From positions 1 to 64,000 of the forward strand of contig NZ_JAFKRH010000025.1 in the NCBI RefSeq assembly GCF_019038465.1: a stretch of DNA of 64,000 nt, written 5' to 3'. Origin of the DNA: Synechococcus sp. CCY 0621 (GTDB lineage Bacteria > Cyanobacteriota > Cyanobacteriia > PCC-6307 > Cyanobiaceae). A program made the translations under genes and the position numbers. Every line of letters starts with the position of its first letter. Position 1 is the stretch's first letter. Below the pieces are notes generated by a model. That model did no database searches. It was not told the origin of the DNA and saw nothing but the letters and a program-made list of their open reading frames with translations. This document shows, one piece after another, positions 25,202 through 33,733 of the stretch.

Positions 25202-25960
25202 ATGCTGGCGCCCCCGGCCCGTTGCTGGCCTCCCGGAACGCCCCTAGGTTCCGCGCAGTACGAAGCGCCCCCCTTGGCCGCCCCCATCGCCTACGAGCCG
25301 CCCACGATCTCCAAGGCCTGGGCTGCTTTTCTGGCCCACATCCCCACGATCCTGCTGATCTGGGTGGCCACGATCGTTCTGTCCGTCATCGGCGTTGTGG
25401 CCTCGCTGGCACTCACGGCCCTGGGCGTCGGCCTGTCCAGCAGCGGCGCCGGCAGTGATGCCGCTTCCGGAATAGCGGCGGTCCTCGGCAATCTGGTGCA
25501 GCTGCCCTTCACGGTCCTCTCCAACCTGGTGGGGGTGCTGTTCGTGGCCGTGCCGGCGATGTACTACGCCAGTGGCGAGATCATCGGCACCGAGCCTGCC
25601 CTGCGGGTGCTGATGCACCGGCCCGTGCGCTATCTCCTGGCCGGGGTGCTGTTCACGGTCGTGGCCGCGATCGGTTTCGTGCTCTGCATCCTGCCTGGCA
25701 TAGCCGTCACCCTGGTGATGCCCGTGTACGTCAACAAGGTATTTCTCACCGACAGCCCCATCCTGGACGCCTTCTCCTCCTCGTTCCAGGCCGTGTACGG
25801 CTCAGCCAAGGGCCGCACATTCGCCGGCATCGAACTGATCGCCTGGTTGCTGGTGCTGGTGGTGACGATCTTCACCTGCGGCCTGGGCTCCCTCGTGGCG
25901 GTGCCGGTGGCCACCTTCTACATCCAGAATGCCGCCTATCACCAGGGGGTGCTCAGCTGA
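25202..25960 (+). CDS. Multi-spanning membrane protein, unknown
   Basis: About 252 residues from ATG 25202 (the open frame begins earlier at 25148, overlapping menI antisense, so the start is uncertain). After a Pro-rich N-terminus there are about five or six transmembrane helices (IPTILLIWVATIVLSVIG, LSNLVGVLFVAVPAMYY, LLAGVLFTVVAAIGFVLC, IAWLLVLVVTIFTCGLG). The middle SSGAGSD part is flexible. The DAFSSSFQAVYGSAKG segment and the C-terminal YIQNAAYHQGVLS pattern resemble the protein at 30324, suggesting the same broad family of membrane proteins related to the DUF975 or GDPD-membrane type. The last 8 nt overlap the convergent desaturase gene. Function unknown. Confidence 0.65.
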   Translation: MLAPPARCWPPGTPLGSAQYEAPPLAAPIAYEPPTISKAWAAFLAHIPTILLIWVATIVLSVIGVVASLALTALGVGLSSSGAGSDAASGIAAVLGNLVQLPFTVLSNLVGVLFVAVPAMYYASGEIIGTEPALRVLMHRPVRYLLAGVLFTVVAAIGFVLCILPGIAVTLVMPVYVNKVFLTDSPILDAFSSSFQAVYGSAKGRTFAGIELIAWLLVLVVTIFTCGLGSLVAVPVATFYIQNAAYHQGVLS

Positions 25961-27122
25961 GGGGACAGGGCTGGATGATGGTGCCGCAGCTGCTGGAGAA
26001 GGTGGTGGCATCCAGATAGTGCCGGGGGGTCCGCCTCAGCAGCTGCCAGGCCTGGGGGGCGCTCAGCAGATTGAAGCGATCCGGGTAGTGCTCCAGCAGC
26101 AGGGCCCGCACCTGGGGATAATAGTCCGGGTTCATGCCCGGAAAGATGTGGTGCTCGGTGTGGAAGGAAAAATTGAAATGCAGAACGTCGAAGATGGCTG
26201 GCATCTTCAGGGAAATGCTGTTGATCAGGGGGTCGTTGGTGTCGGTGGCCTGGCAGGCCATGTGATTGGTGTAAATGTAGGCAATCACCACGCTGTAGCC
26301 GATCCAGATCGGCAGGAAGTACCCCAGTAGAAGGGGGACGGGGCGTAGGCCGATGAAGGCGATGATGGCCAGGTGGATCAGCACGATGGCGGCCAGTTCA
26401 AGGGCAATCTGGCGCCTCTCCCTGGGACTCACCTGAAAGGAGAACACCGGATAGCGCGTGGATCCGTTGTTGAACAGCAGCACCGATGTGATGTTTCGGA
26501 ACGCATGCACCCCCCAGGCCGAGGTCATCCCCACAGACAGCCAGAAGGGGTTCACTTCAACCGATGGCACGAACAGATTCTGGATCCACTTCCCCCAGCT
26601 CGCTGGCTGGCTGGCGTTGTAGTTGCGGTCGGGATCCTGCTCGGAATTGGTCTTGCCGTGATGTTCCCGGTTGTGGACGGCCTTCCAAAGCGTCGGGGGC
26701 ATCCATAGCAGGGCGAGGCCGAGCAACTGCAGCACCTGGCGCAGCAGGGGCTGGCGGATCACCTTGCTGTGCATCATGTCGTGGGTGCCGAACAGCATCA
26801 CCACCACGGCGTTGCCCATCACCAGGGCGAAGGGCAGAAAGAGAAGCAGACCCTGCCAATGGCTGGCCTGAAGCTGGCGGGCCATGGCCCAGCCCAGCAC
26901 CAGGATCGCTCCGTTGAGGCCAAGGACCAGAAGCGTCCCCCAGTCGGGGCTGAAGGCCGCGTCGGGCAGCAGGGGGCGGAGGCGTTTGGCGTAGTCGGGC
27001 TGGGCGATCAGAAGCTGAGCAGCGGCGGGTGCTGCAGGGCTTGACGAAACGGGCAAGGAATTCCGGGTGTGGACCGTGAGCAACGGGAGAGGTCCATTCG
27101 CTTCAAGCGTAGGTAGGCCCAC
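25953..27122 (-). CDS. Membrane fatty acid desaturase family protein
   Basis: A di-iron membrane desaturase of up to 389 residues. Three histidine boxes are present: HDMMH (about residue 114), HNREHH (about 150) and HTEHH near residue 325. Hydrophobic pairs surround them. The iron-binding pattern HDMMH...HNREHH...HTEHH fits the fatty-acid-desaturase/carotene-ketolase superfamily. Acting on membrane lipids is likely, but the regiospecificity is not readable from the sequence, and a beta-carotene or alkane substrate is possible. A later start (a GTG reading VHTRNSLPVSSS) is possible. Convergent with the membrane gene at 25202. Confidence 0.85.
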   Translation of the reverse strand: MGLPTLEANGPLPLLTVHTRNSLPVSSSPAAPAAAQLLIAQPDYAKRLRPLLPDAAFSPDWGTLLVLGLNGAILVLGWAMARQLQASHWQGLLLFLPFALVMGNAVVVMLFGTHDMMHSKVIRQPLLRQVLQLLGLALLWMPPTLWKAVHNREHHGKTNSEQDPDRNYNASQPASWGKWIQNLFVPSVEVNPFWLSVGMTSAWGVHAFRNITSVLLFNNGSTRYPVFSFQVSPRERRQIALELAAIVLIHLAIIAFIGLRPVPLLLGYFLPIWIGYSVVIAYIYTNHMACQATDTNDPLINSISLKMPAIFDVLHFNFSFHTEHHIFPGMNPDYYPQVRALLLEHYPDRFNLLSAPQAWQLLRRTPRHYLDATTFSSSCGTIIQPCPLS

Positions 27123-27170
27123 TGAATCGCCGTGGCGGCAGCGGGTTCGGTCGGGTGCGTCCCGGCTGGA

Positions 27171-27584
27171 TCAGGAGAGCGGAAAGGCCTGCAGGCCGAT
27201 GCCGTAGGTCAGACCCATCCGGCCGGCCCAGTAGAGCAGCAGCAGCAGGCCCATCACCGCCAGATGCCAGCCCCGCAGCACCCAGGGCACCAGCCGCCCG
27301 GTGCGCAGGGCCTGCAGCGACCAGACCACCAGGCCGGCCGCCACCACGGGCCCGAAGGCATGCAGGGCCACGGCGTCGCCGAAGCGACCCACCAGGCTCG
27401 CTGCCGTGGCCCGGGTGAGATAGCAGGTGGGGCAGGGGATGCCGGTGAGGGCCCGCAGCGGACAACTGAAGCCGGGCAGGCCCGGATGCAGCCCCTTCAG
27501 CACCAGCAGGCCGGTGGCCCCCAGCGGCAGGAGGGGGCCGCAGCGTTCCAGCCGGCGGATCCAGCGCCGGCTGGCCGTGCTCAC
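27171..27584 (-). CDS. DUF2752 membrane protein
   Basis: A 137-residue protein with about three transmembrane helices and the DUF2752 signature [17 protein letters not shown], in which two cysteines form a CPxC motif near a membrane face. Other helices are [14 protein letters not shown] and [13 protein letters not shown]. The start overlaps the ndhH stop by 4 nt (ATGA-like), so it is translated with ndhH. The family is common in cyanobacteria and actinobacteria; the function is not known and the cysteines suggest a redox or metal role only as a guess. Confidence 0.8.
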   Translation of the reverse strand: MSTASRRWIRRLERCGPLLPLGATGLLVLKGLHPGLPGFSCPLRALTGIPCPTCYLTRATAASLVGRFGDAVALHAFGPVVAAGLVVWSLQALRTGRLVPWVLRGWHLAVMGLLLLLYWAGRMGLTYGIGLQAFPLS

Positions 27585-28765
27585 CGATCCACCGATCCCA
27601 TGATCACGTCGATCGAACCGAGGATGGCCATGATGTCAGCCACCTTGGCCCCCTTGAGGATGTGGGGAAGGATCTGCAGGTTGTTGAAATCGGCGGCGCG
27701 GATCTTCCAGCGCCAGGGGGTGACGTCGTTGTTGCCCATGATGAACACACCCAGTTCGCCCTTGCCCGATTCCACCCGGCAATAGAGCTCACCCTCGGGG
27801 ATCTTGAAGGTGGGAGCCACCTTCTTGGCGACGTACTGGTAGTCGAAGCCATACCATTCGCTTTTCTTGCCCTCGGCCATGCGGTGGGCCTCCAGATTCT
27901 CGGTGGGGCCGCCGGGAATCATGGTGATGGCCTGGCGCAGGATCTTCAGCGACTGGCGCATCTCCTCGATCCGCACCCGGTAGCGGGCGTAGCAGTCTCC
28001 CTCCTTCTCCCAGGCCACGGACCATTCGAAATCGTCGTAGCACTCATAGTGATCCACCTTGCGCAGATCCCAGGGCACGCCGGAGGCGCGCAGCATCGGA
28101 CCGGAGAGGCTCCAGTTGATCGCCTGCTCCTTGCCGATCACCCCGAGCCCTTCGATCCGCTTGCGGAAGATGGGGTTGTTGGTGATCAGTTTCTCGTATT
28201 CATCGATCTTGGGCCCGAACCAGTCGCAGAAGTCGGCGCACTTCTCCAGCCAGCCATAAGGCAGGTCGACGGCCACCCCGCCGATGCGGAAGTAGTTGTT
28301 GTTGATCAGCCGCTGGCCCGTGGCCGCCTCCCAGAGGTCGTAGATCATCTCCCGCTCCCGGAAGATGTAGAAGAAAGGCGTCTGGGCGCCCACGTCGGCC
28401 AGGAAGGGTCCAAGCCAGAGCAGGTGGTTGGCGATGCGGTTCAGCTCCAGCATCAGCACCCGGATGTAGCTGGCGCGCTTCGGCACCGGCACGTCGGCCA
28501 GCTTCTCCGGGGCATTCACCGTGATCGCCTCGTTGAACATGCCCGCCGCGTAGTCCCAGCGGCTCACGTAGGGCACGAACATCACGTTGGTGCGGTTCTC
28601 GGCGATCTTCTCCATGCCGCGGTGGAGGTAGCCGATCACCGGCTCGCAGTCGATCACGTCCTCGCCGTCGAGGGTCACCACCAGCCGCAGCACCCCGTGC
28701 ATCGACGGGTGGTGGGGGCCGAAATTGACCACCATCGGCTCGGTGCGGGTCTCGAGCTGGGTCAT
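27581..28765 (-). CDS. ndhH: NAD(P)H-quinone oxidoreductase subunit H
   Basis: The 49-kDa-type subunit of photosynthetic complex I (NDH-1), near the plastoquinone site in the thylakoid-side peripheral arm. It has 394 residues, as usual. Diagnostic parts: start [70 protein letters not shown], and the end [16 protein letters not shown]. Unlike the ndhA-I-G-E operon it stands apart, upstream of a DUF2752 gene. It diverges from rsmH with about 43 bp between. Confidence 0.98.
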   Translation of the reverse strand: MTQLETRTEPMVVNFGPHHPSMHGVLRLVVTLDGEDVIDCEPVIGYLHRGMEKIAENRTNVMFVPYVSRWDYAAGMFNEAITVNAPEKLADVPVPKRASYIRVLMLELNRIANHLLWLGPFLADVGAQTPFFYIFREREMIYDLWEAATGQRLINNNYFRIGGVAVDLPYGWLEKCADFCDWFGPKIDEYEKLITNNPIFRKRIEGLGVIGKEQAINWSLSGPMLRASGVPWDLRKVDHYECYDDFEWSVAWEKEGDCYARYRVRIEEMRQSLKILRQAITMIPGGPTENLEAHRMAEGKKSEWYGFDYQYVAKKVAPTFKIPEGELYCRVESGKGELGVFIMGNNDVTPWRWKIRAADFNNLQILPHILKGAKVADIMAILGSIDVIMGSVDR

Positions 28766-28808
28766 GCCCTTCGCAAGGAACGGAGTGCCGGGATCTTAGG
28801 AAGGTCGC

Positions 28809-29708
28809 ATGGCCGTTTCGTTCGCCCATCTTCCGGTTCTGGCCGATCCGGTGCTGGAGGCCTTCGCCGGGTTGCCTGGACAACAAGCGGGAGCGGGTGA
28901 GGGGCCTGGGCTGCTGCTGGATTGCACCCTCGGCGGCGGCGGGCACAGCGCCCTGCTGCTGGCGGCCCACCCCCAGCTGCGCCTGATCGGCCTCGACCGG
29001 GACCCCGCCGCCCGGGCCGCGGCCGCCGAGCGGCTCGCCCCCTTCGGCGATCGGGCCGTGATCCAGGCCGCCAATTTCGCGGACTTCACCCCGCCCGCTC
29101 CCCTGGTGGGGGTGCTGGCCGATCTGGGCGTCAGCAGTCCCCAGCTGGATGAACCCACCCGGGGGTTCAGCTTCCGTGCCCCCGGCCCCCTGGACATGCG
29201 CATGGATCCCGACGGCGGCGAGACCGCGGCCGAACTGATCGACCGGCTGGAGGAGTCGGCCCTGGCGGATCTGATCCATGGCTACGGCGAGGAGCGCCTG
29301 TCGCGCCGCATCGCCCGGCGCCTGGTGGCCGAGCGCCCCTGGGCCGGCAGCGGTCGCACCACCGCCGACCTGGCCTATGCCGTGGCGGGTTGCTTTCCGC
29401 CCAAGGCACGCCACGGCCGGATCCACCCGGCCACCCGCACCTTCCAGGCCCTGCGGATCGCCGTCAACGACGAGCTGGGGGCCCTCGACCGCCTGCTGGC
29501 CGCAGCCCCCGGCTGGCTGGTGCCGGGGGGGCTGCTGGCGGTGATCAGCTTCCATTCCCTGGAGGACCGGCGCGTCAAGACGGCCTTCCTCAGCGATCCG
29601 CGCCTGGAACGGCTCAGCCGCAAACCCTTGGTGGCCAGCGAGGAGGAGGAGCAGGCCAATCCCCGCAGCCGCTCCGCCAAGCTGAGGGTGGCCCGCCGCG
29701 TGGCCTGA
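28809..29708 (+). CDS. rsmH: 16S rRNA (cytosine-1402 N4)-methyltransferase
   Basis: The MraW/RsmH methyltransferase, which modifies C1402 of 16S rRNA with SAM. 299 residues. N-terminal [13 protein letters not shown], then [17 protein letters not shown] (SAM motif I), [38 protein letters not shown] and [13 protein letters not shown]; the end has [21 protein letters not shown]. In many bacteria this gene heads the dcw cell-wall cluster; here the next gene is a DUF456 protein, so the cluster is not present. Confidence 0.97.
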   Translation: MAVSFAHLPVLADPVLEAFAGLPGQQAGAGEGPGLLLDCTLGGGGHSALLLAAHPQLRLIGLDRDPAARAAAAERLAPFGDRAVIQAANFADFTPPAPLVGVLADLGVSSPQLDEPTRGFSFRAPGPLDMRMDPDGGETAAELIDRLEESALADLIHGYGEERLSRRIARRLVAERPWAGSGRTTADLAYAVAGCFPPKARHGRIHPATRTFQALRIAVNDELGALDRLLAAAPGWLVPGGLLAVISFHSLEDRRVKTAFLSDPRLERLSRKPLVASEEEEQANPRSRSAKLRVARRVA

Positions 29709-29718
29709 GCCGCTTCCC

Positions 29719-30303
29719 ATGACCCCGGCCAGCCTGCCCAGCCTCGATCGTGTCGATGTGCTCTGGTGGATCGCCCTGCTGATCCAGGCCCTCGCCATCC
29801 CCGGCACCGTGCTGCCGGTGGCCCCCGGCCTCACCCTGCTGCCCCTGGGGGCGTTGCTGTGGTGCTGGGCCGTGGGCTGGTCCGCCGGCTGGCCGGCCCT
29901 GCTGCTGGCCGTGGTGCTGCTCGCCCTGGGCTGGGGGGCCGAGGCCCTGGGCCTGCTGCTTGGTCCGGCCCGATTGCAGGCCACTCGCTGGAGTTACGTG
30001 GGCGCCGGCCTGGGCCTGGTGGTGGGCCTGCTGGGGCTGCTGCCGGCCCTGCCGGTGGGTGGGCCCCTGCTCGGTGCCCTGGTGGGCCCCCTGCTCGGGG
30101 CCAGCCTTGGCGAGCTGCTCACCGCCCCGCCGTCCCTGGGCCCTCCTGGCCTGGGACGGTTGCGCCGCTCCCTGCTGGTGGGCCTGGCGGTGGTGGCCGG
30201 GATGCTGGTGAGTCGCGTGGCCCAGCTGTTGCTGGCCCTGGTGGGGCTGCTGGGGTTCGTGCTGCTCACCGCCGGCCCCTTCGCCACCCGCCTCGCCGGC
30301 TGA
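29719..30303 (+). CDS. DUF456 membrane protein
   Basis: A 194-residue multi-spanning membrane protein with five or six hydrophobic segments and many Gly-Leu motifs: LIQALAIPGTVLPVAPGL near the start, LGLVVGLLGLLPALPVGGPL in the middle, and ALVGLLGFVLLTAGPFATR at the end. The length and the PG-x-x-L-P near the first helix fit the DUF456 family. It begins 10 bp after rsmH, so it is probably co-transcribed. Function unknown; the Gly-rich helices suggest membrane packing, not catalysis. Confidence 0.75.
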   Translation: MTPASLPSLDRVDVLWWIALLIQALAIPGTVLPVAPGLTLLPLGALLWCWAVGWSAGWPALLLAVVLLALGWGAEALGLLLGPARLQATRWSYVGAGLGLVVGLLGLLPALPVGGPLLGALVGPLLGASLGELLTAPPSLGPPGLGRLRRSLLVGLAVVAGMLVSRVAQLLLALVGLLGFVLLTAGPFATRLAG

Positions 30304-30323
30304 TGGGCGCGGCGCAGAGGGCT

Positions 30324-31157
30324 TCAGCGGCTGGGGTGGGGCGGCAGGGGATCGGCGGCGCCGCTGGCCAGCACCAGCTGTCTGTAGGCGGCCGTGGCGA
30401 TGCAGACCACCAGGGGCCAGGCCACGAAGGCCCCCACCAGGCAGGCCAGCAGACCCAGCAGCATCAGCAGGCCCCCGATCAGGGTGAGCAGCAGCACCAT
30501 CAGCCAACTGGGGTCCACCAGGGTCCGCCCCCGCTGCAGGGCGGCGCGGGAGCCGGCCCGCTCGAACAGCACGATCTGGGTGAGGAAGCTCTGGTTGATC
30601 GCCAGATAGATCACGCCCAGCAGCAGCACCCCCAGAAGCAGGGCGAACACCACCGCCAGGCTCAGGCCCAGCACCTCCACGAGGGTGCGGCTGAACGGCA
30701 CCAGCTGGTCGGCATAGAAGCTGAGAAGTGCCAGGGGGCCGCCCACCAGCAGCAGCAGGCCGATCAGGGGCACGAGCACCACCGCCGCCAGCAGCAGCCA
30801 GGCCCGCAGCAGCCGCCCGAACACCTCGCCGTCCCAGCGCATCAACTGCCCCAGGGATGGGTGGCCGCCCTGGATGGCGCTGCCGGCGCCGCGCACCAGT
30901 CCGATGGCACACCAGAGGTTGAGCATCAGGTTTGCCGTCAGCCCGATCAGGTAGAGGATCCAGTCGAGGGGATTGCTGGAGGCCACGCCGCCGTTACTGA
31001 TCTGGCTCTGCAGGGGCTGGATCAGGAACTGGAGGGTGATCACCACCAGGGGAAAGCCCACGAAGGGGCCTGGGCTGCGGCTGAAGGCCCGCCAGCCCTC
31101 CTGGAGGGCATCACCGAAGTCGAGCCGGGGACCGTGCCGCCCGACGGGTGCGTGCAT
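30324..31157 (-). CDS. Multi-spanning membrane protein, unknown
   Basis: A 277-residue protein starting at ATG 31157. After a soluble start with FGDALQEGWRAFSRSPGPF there are about six transmembrane helices (IGLTANLMLNLWCAIGLV, LLLAAVVLVPLIGLLLLV, LAVVFALLLGVLLLGVIYL, LMVLLLTLIGGLLMLLG, VGAFVAWPLVVCIATAAY). The GW-x-x-F start, the FERAG-x-RAALQRG segment and the C-terminal ATAAYRQL recall the broad DUF975-like group and the gene at 25202. Function not recognised. It lies convergent to the DUF456 gene and just downstream of the cysteine desulfurase gene on the same strand. Confidence 0.65.
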   Translation of the reverse strand: MHAPVGRHGPRLDFGDALQEGWRAFSRSPGPFVGFPLVVITLQFLIQPLQSQISNGGVASSNPLDWILYLIGLTANLMLNLWCAIGLVRGAGSAIQGGHPSLGQLMRWDGEVFGRLLRAWLLLAAVVLVPLIGLLLLVGGPLALLSFYADQLVPFSRTLVEVLGLSLAVVFALLLGVLLLGVIYLAINQSFLTQIVLFERAGSRAALQRGRTLVDPSWLMVLLLTLIGGLLMLLGLLACLVGAFVAWPLVVCIATAAYRQLVLASGAADPLPPHPSR

Positions 31158-31183
31158 CAAGGCGAGGCCATAGACCCCGAAAG

Positions 31184-32326
31184 TTAGAGGGGCACTCGCA
31201 ACTCCGCCACGGCGTCGCGCATGGCGGCCACGGCGACATCGACGTCCGCCGCCGTGGTCCCTCGTCCCAGCCCGAAGCGGACTGTGGCGCCAGCGGCGCG
31301 GCGGTCGAGGCCGAGGGCGGCAAGCACGTGGGAGGGGCTGCCCTGGCTGCAGGCTGACCCGCTGCTCACAGCCACCTGGCGGCGCAGCTGCCGGTGCAGC
31401 CGGGTGCCGTCCACCCCTTCCACCGTGACACTCAGGCTGTGGGGCAGGGTGTGGAGCGGCTGGCCGTTGCGGCGCACCCCGCCGAGGGCCTCCAGCTCGT
31501 TCCAGAGGCGGTCGCGCAGGGCCCCGAGGCGTTCGGCCCGCTCCTGGCGGTCGGCCAGGGCCCCGGCGACGGCGGCACCGAGGCCGACGATCAGGGGCAC
31601 CGGCAGGGTGCCGCCCCGCAACCCGCCCTCCTGGCCGCCGCCGAGCTGCTGCGGGGCCAGGGGCACCCCTTCCCGGCGCAGCAGGGCGCCGACCCCCTTG
31701 GGGCCATAGAGCTTGTGGCCACTGAGGCTGAGCAGGTCGATGCCGAGCTCGGCCATGGCCAGGGGGATGTGGCCCACCGCCTGGGCGGCATCGCAGTGGA
31801 ACAGCACCCCCCGCTGGCGGCAGAGGGCGCCGATGTCGGCCAGGGGCTGGAGCACGCCGATCTCGTTGTTCGCCGCCATCACCGACAGCAGCAGGGTGTC
31901 GGGGCCCAGAGCCTGGGCCAGCCGCTCCGGGTCGAGCCGGCCATCGGCTCCCACTGGCAGCACGGTGAGCGGAAAGCCGTGGCGCTCCAGCCAGGCCAGC
32001 GGCTCCAGCACGGCCCGATGCTCGCTGGCCAGGGTCACCAGGCGGCGGCGGGGCTCCCCCCGCTCCAGAGCCGCCTCGGCCACCCCGCGCAGGGCCAGGT
32101 TGTTGGCTTCGGTGGCGCCGCTGGTGAAGATCACAGCGGCGCTGTCCACACCCAGCGCCCCGGCCACCCGCTTGCGGGCGATGTCCACCGCCGCGCCCGC
32201 TTCCAGGGCCGGTCGGTACAGGCGGCTGGAGGGATTGGCGGCGTTCTGCGTCCACCAGGGCGCCATGGCCGCCAGTACCGCCGGATCGCACGGGGTGCTC
32301 GCGTGGTGGTCGAGGTAGGTCAGCAT
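31184..32326 (-). CDS. Cysteine desulfurase (IscS/NifS type)
   Basis: A PLP enzyme of 380 residues that takes sulfur from cysteine for Fe-S clusters or other thio-cofactors. The start YLDHHASTPCDPAVLAAM, the FTSGATEANNLALRG block, VMAANNEIGVLQPL, the PLP lysine in SLSGHKLYGPKGVGALL, and the catalytic cysteine in SSGSACSQGSPSHVL are all present. The C-terminal part has VRFGLGRGTTAADVD, as in NifS/IscS-type enzymes. The close relative SufS has other motifs. iscU or nifU is not adjacent. It diverges from the hypothetical gene at 32333, with only 6 bp between the start codons. Confidence 0.93.
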   Translation of the reverse strand: MLTYLDHHASTPCDPAVLAAMAPWWTQNAANPSSRLYRPALEAGAAVDIARKRVAGALGVDSAAVIFTSGATEANNLALRGVAEAALERGEPRRRLVTLASEHRAVLEPLAWLERHGFPLTVLPVGADGRLDPERLAQALGPDTLLLSVMAANNEIGVLQPLADIGALCRQRGVLFHCDAAQAVGHIPLAMAELGIDLLSLSGHKLYGPKGVGALLRREGVPLAPQQLGGGQEGGLRGGTLPVPLIVGLGAAVAGALADRQERAERLGALRDRLWNELEALGGVRRNGQPLHTLPHSLSVTVEGVDGTRLHRQLRRQVAVSSGSACSQGSPSHVLAALGLDRRAAGATVRFGLGRGTTAADVDVAVAAMRDAVAELRVPL

Positions 32327-32332
32327 GGGGTC

Positions 32333-32926
32333 ATGCTGAACCGTTTCCGCTCCTCCGGTGCCTGCCCGCTGCGGCTGCGGCCTGTCCTCCCCATGGCCTC
32401 GCTGGCGGGGTTCACCCTGGCGGCGGCCTTTGTGACGGGGGCCCTTGTGACGGTGGCCTCCAGCCTGGTCCTGCCCCGGCCAGCCGCCGCCCAGGACGAC
32501 TCCCGCAGCAATGCCGAAAGCCGCCCGAAGGGCTTCAAGGTGCTGCTGGACCGGGTGACCCACCGGGGCCGGGAGGTGGTGGGCATCTACGGCCAGGTGA
32601 GTGAACCCAGCCAGCCGGGGATGTGGCGTGTGCAGGTGTGGGAGGAGCTCGACGACCGGGTCACCGTCGCCACCGACAAGATCGGCTGCAGCCCCACCAG
32701 CCCCCTGAGGATCACCGGCAGTGCGCGGCGGCTGGTCATCCGCGAGCTCAATCCCGGCGGCGTGATCACCCCCGCCAACCGCCTCGACCACCTGATGTGG
32801 TGGGCTGTCTGCGTGCCCGAGCAAGCCGGCAAGGACCCCGCCAGCCTCGGCCCCCTGGCCCGCCAGCTCGGCTACAGCGGCCGCTTGCCCGAACGGGAAC
32901 AGGTGGTGCTTGGTCCCGGTCGATAG
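32333..32926 (+). CDS. Exported hypothetical protein
   Basis: A 197-residue protein beginning at ATG 32333. Residues 15-48 form a signal peptide with a long hydrophobic core, cut near LPRPAAAQD. The mature part is about 150 residues and rich in Arg, Val and Asp, with blocks KVLLDRVTHRGREVVGIYGQ and VWEELDDRVTVATDKIGC. Two cysteines (KIGC and WWAVCVP) could form a disulfide. No family was recognised. It is divergent from the cysteine desulfurase and only 9 bp before the response regulator, so it may share its transcript. Confidence 0.65.
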   Translation: MLNRFRSSGACPLRLRPVLPMASLAGFTLAAAFVTGALVTVASSLVLPRPAAAQDDSRSNAESRPKGFKVLLDRVTHRGREVVGIYGQVSEPSQPGMWRVQVWEELDDRVTVATDKIGCSPTSPLRITGSARRLVIRELNPGGVITPANRLDHLMWWAVCVPEQAGKDPASLGPLARQLGYSGRLPEREQVVLGPGR

Positions 32927-32935
32927 ATTTCCCCC

Positions 32936-33733
32936 ATGAGCCAAGATCCTTCCGCCGCCGCTGGCCCCATCTCCGAGCCGTCCGGGGTGGAGGAGTCGCC
33001 TGAGGCCGCCAGCAGCACGCCGGTGCGGTTGCTGCTGGTCGACGATGAGCCCGGGCTGCGCACGGCGGTCAAGGCCTACCTGGAGGATGAGGGCTTCGCC
33101 GTGACCACCGCCAATGACGGCGAGGAAGGCTGGACCGCGGCCCAGGCCCAGATGCCCGATGTGGTGATCACCGACGTGATGATGCCCCGCTGCGACGGCT
33201 ACGGCCTGCTGAAGCGGCTGCGGGCCGATGAGCGGCTCGGGGGCACCCCGGTGATCTTCCTCACGGCCAAGGGCATGACGGCCGACCGCATCGCCGGCTT
33301 CCAGGCCGGCGCCGACGACTACATCCCCAAGCCGTTCGACCCGGACGAACTGGTGGCGCGGGTGCGCAACGTGGTGCGGCGCCAGGAGCGCCTGCTGGCG
33401 GAGGCGGCCCGCTTCGCCGATGCCGACATCGGCGCCATGGCCCGCCAGATCACGGAGATCCGCTCGATGCTGGGCGGCGGCGGCGGTTCGGGCACCGGCA
33501 GCGGCGGCAGCACCCGGAAGCCCGTCTCTGACGTCAAGCTTGACTTCACCCCCCGCGAGGCCAGCGTCCTGCAACTGGTGGCGGAAGGAATGATGAACAA
33601 GGAAATCGCCCGGCGGCTGGAAACATCGATCCGCAACGTCGAGAAGTACGTGAGCCGGCTGTTCATCAAGACCGGCACCGCCAGCCGCACCGAGCTGGTG
33701 CGCTTCGCCCTCGAGCATGGGCTGGTCGATTGA
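32936..33733 (+). CDS. LuxR-type response regulator (Ycf29-like)
   Basis: A two-domain DNA-binding response regulator of 265 residues. After about 28 disordered residues comes a receiver domain: acidic pocket in LLLVDDEPGLR, phosphorylated Asp in VVITDVMMPRCDGYGLL, Thr/Ser in IFLTAKGM and Lys in YIPKPFDPDELVARV. A Gly/Ser/Thr linker (about 180-200) leads to a LuxR HTH domain, LDFTPREASVLQLVAEGM followed by NKEIARRLETSIRNVEKYV. The layout resembles the Ycf29 group of cyanobacteria and red-algal plastids. The cognate kinase is not adjacent. The end overlaps the RluA-like gene by 17 nt. Target genes unknown. Confidence 0.9.
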   Translation: MSQDPSAAAGPISEPSGVEESPEAASSTPVRLLLVDDEPGLRTAVKAYLEDEGFAVTTANDGEEGWTAAQAQMPDVVITDVMMPRCDGYGLLKRLRADERLGGTPVIFLTAKGMTADRIAGFQAGADDYIPKPFDPDELVARVRNVVRRQERLLAEAARFADADIGAMARQITEIRSMLGGGGGSGTGSGGSTRKPVSDVKLDFTPREASVLQLVAEGMMNKEIARRLETSIRNVEKYVSRLFIKTGTASRTELVRFALEHGLVD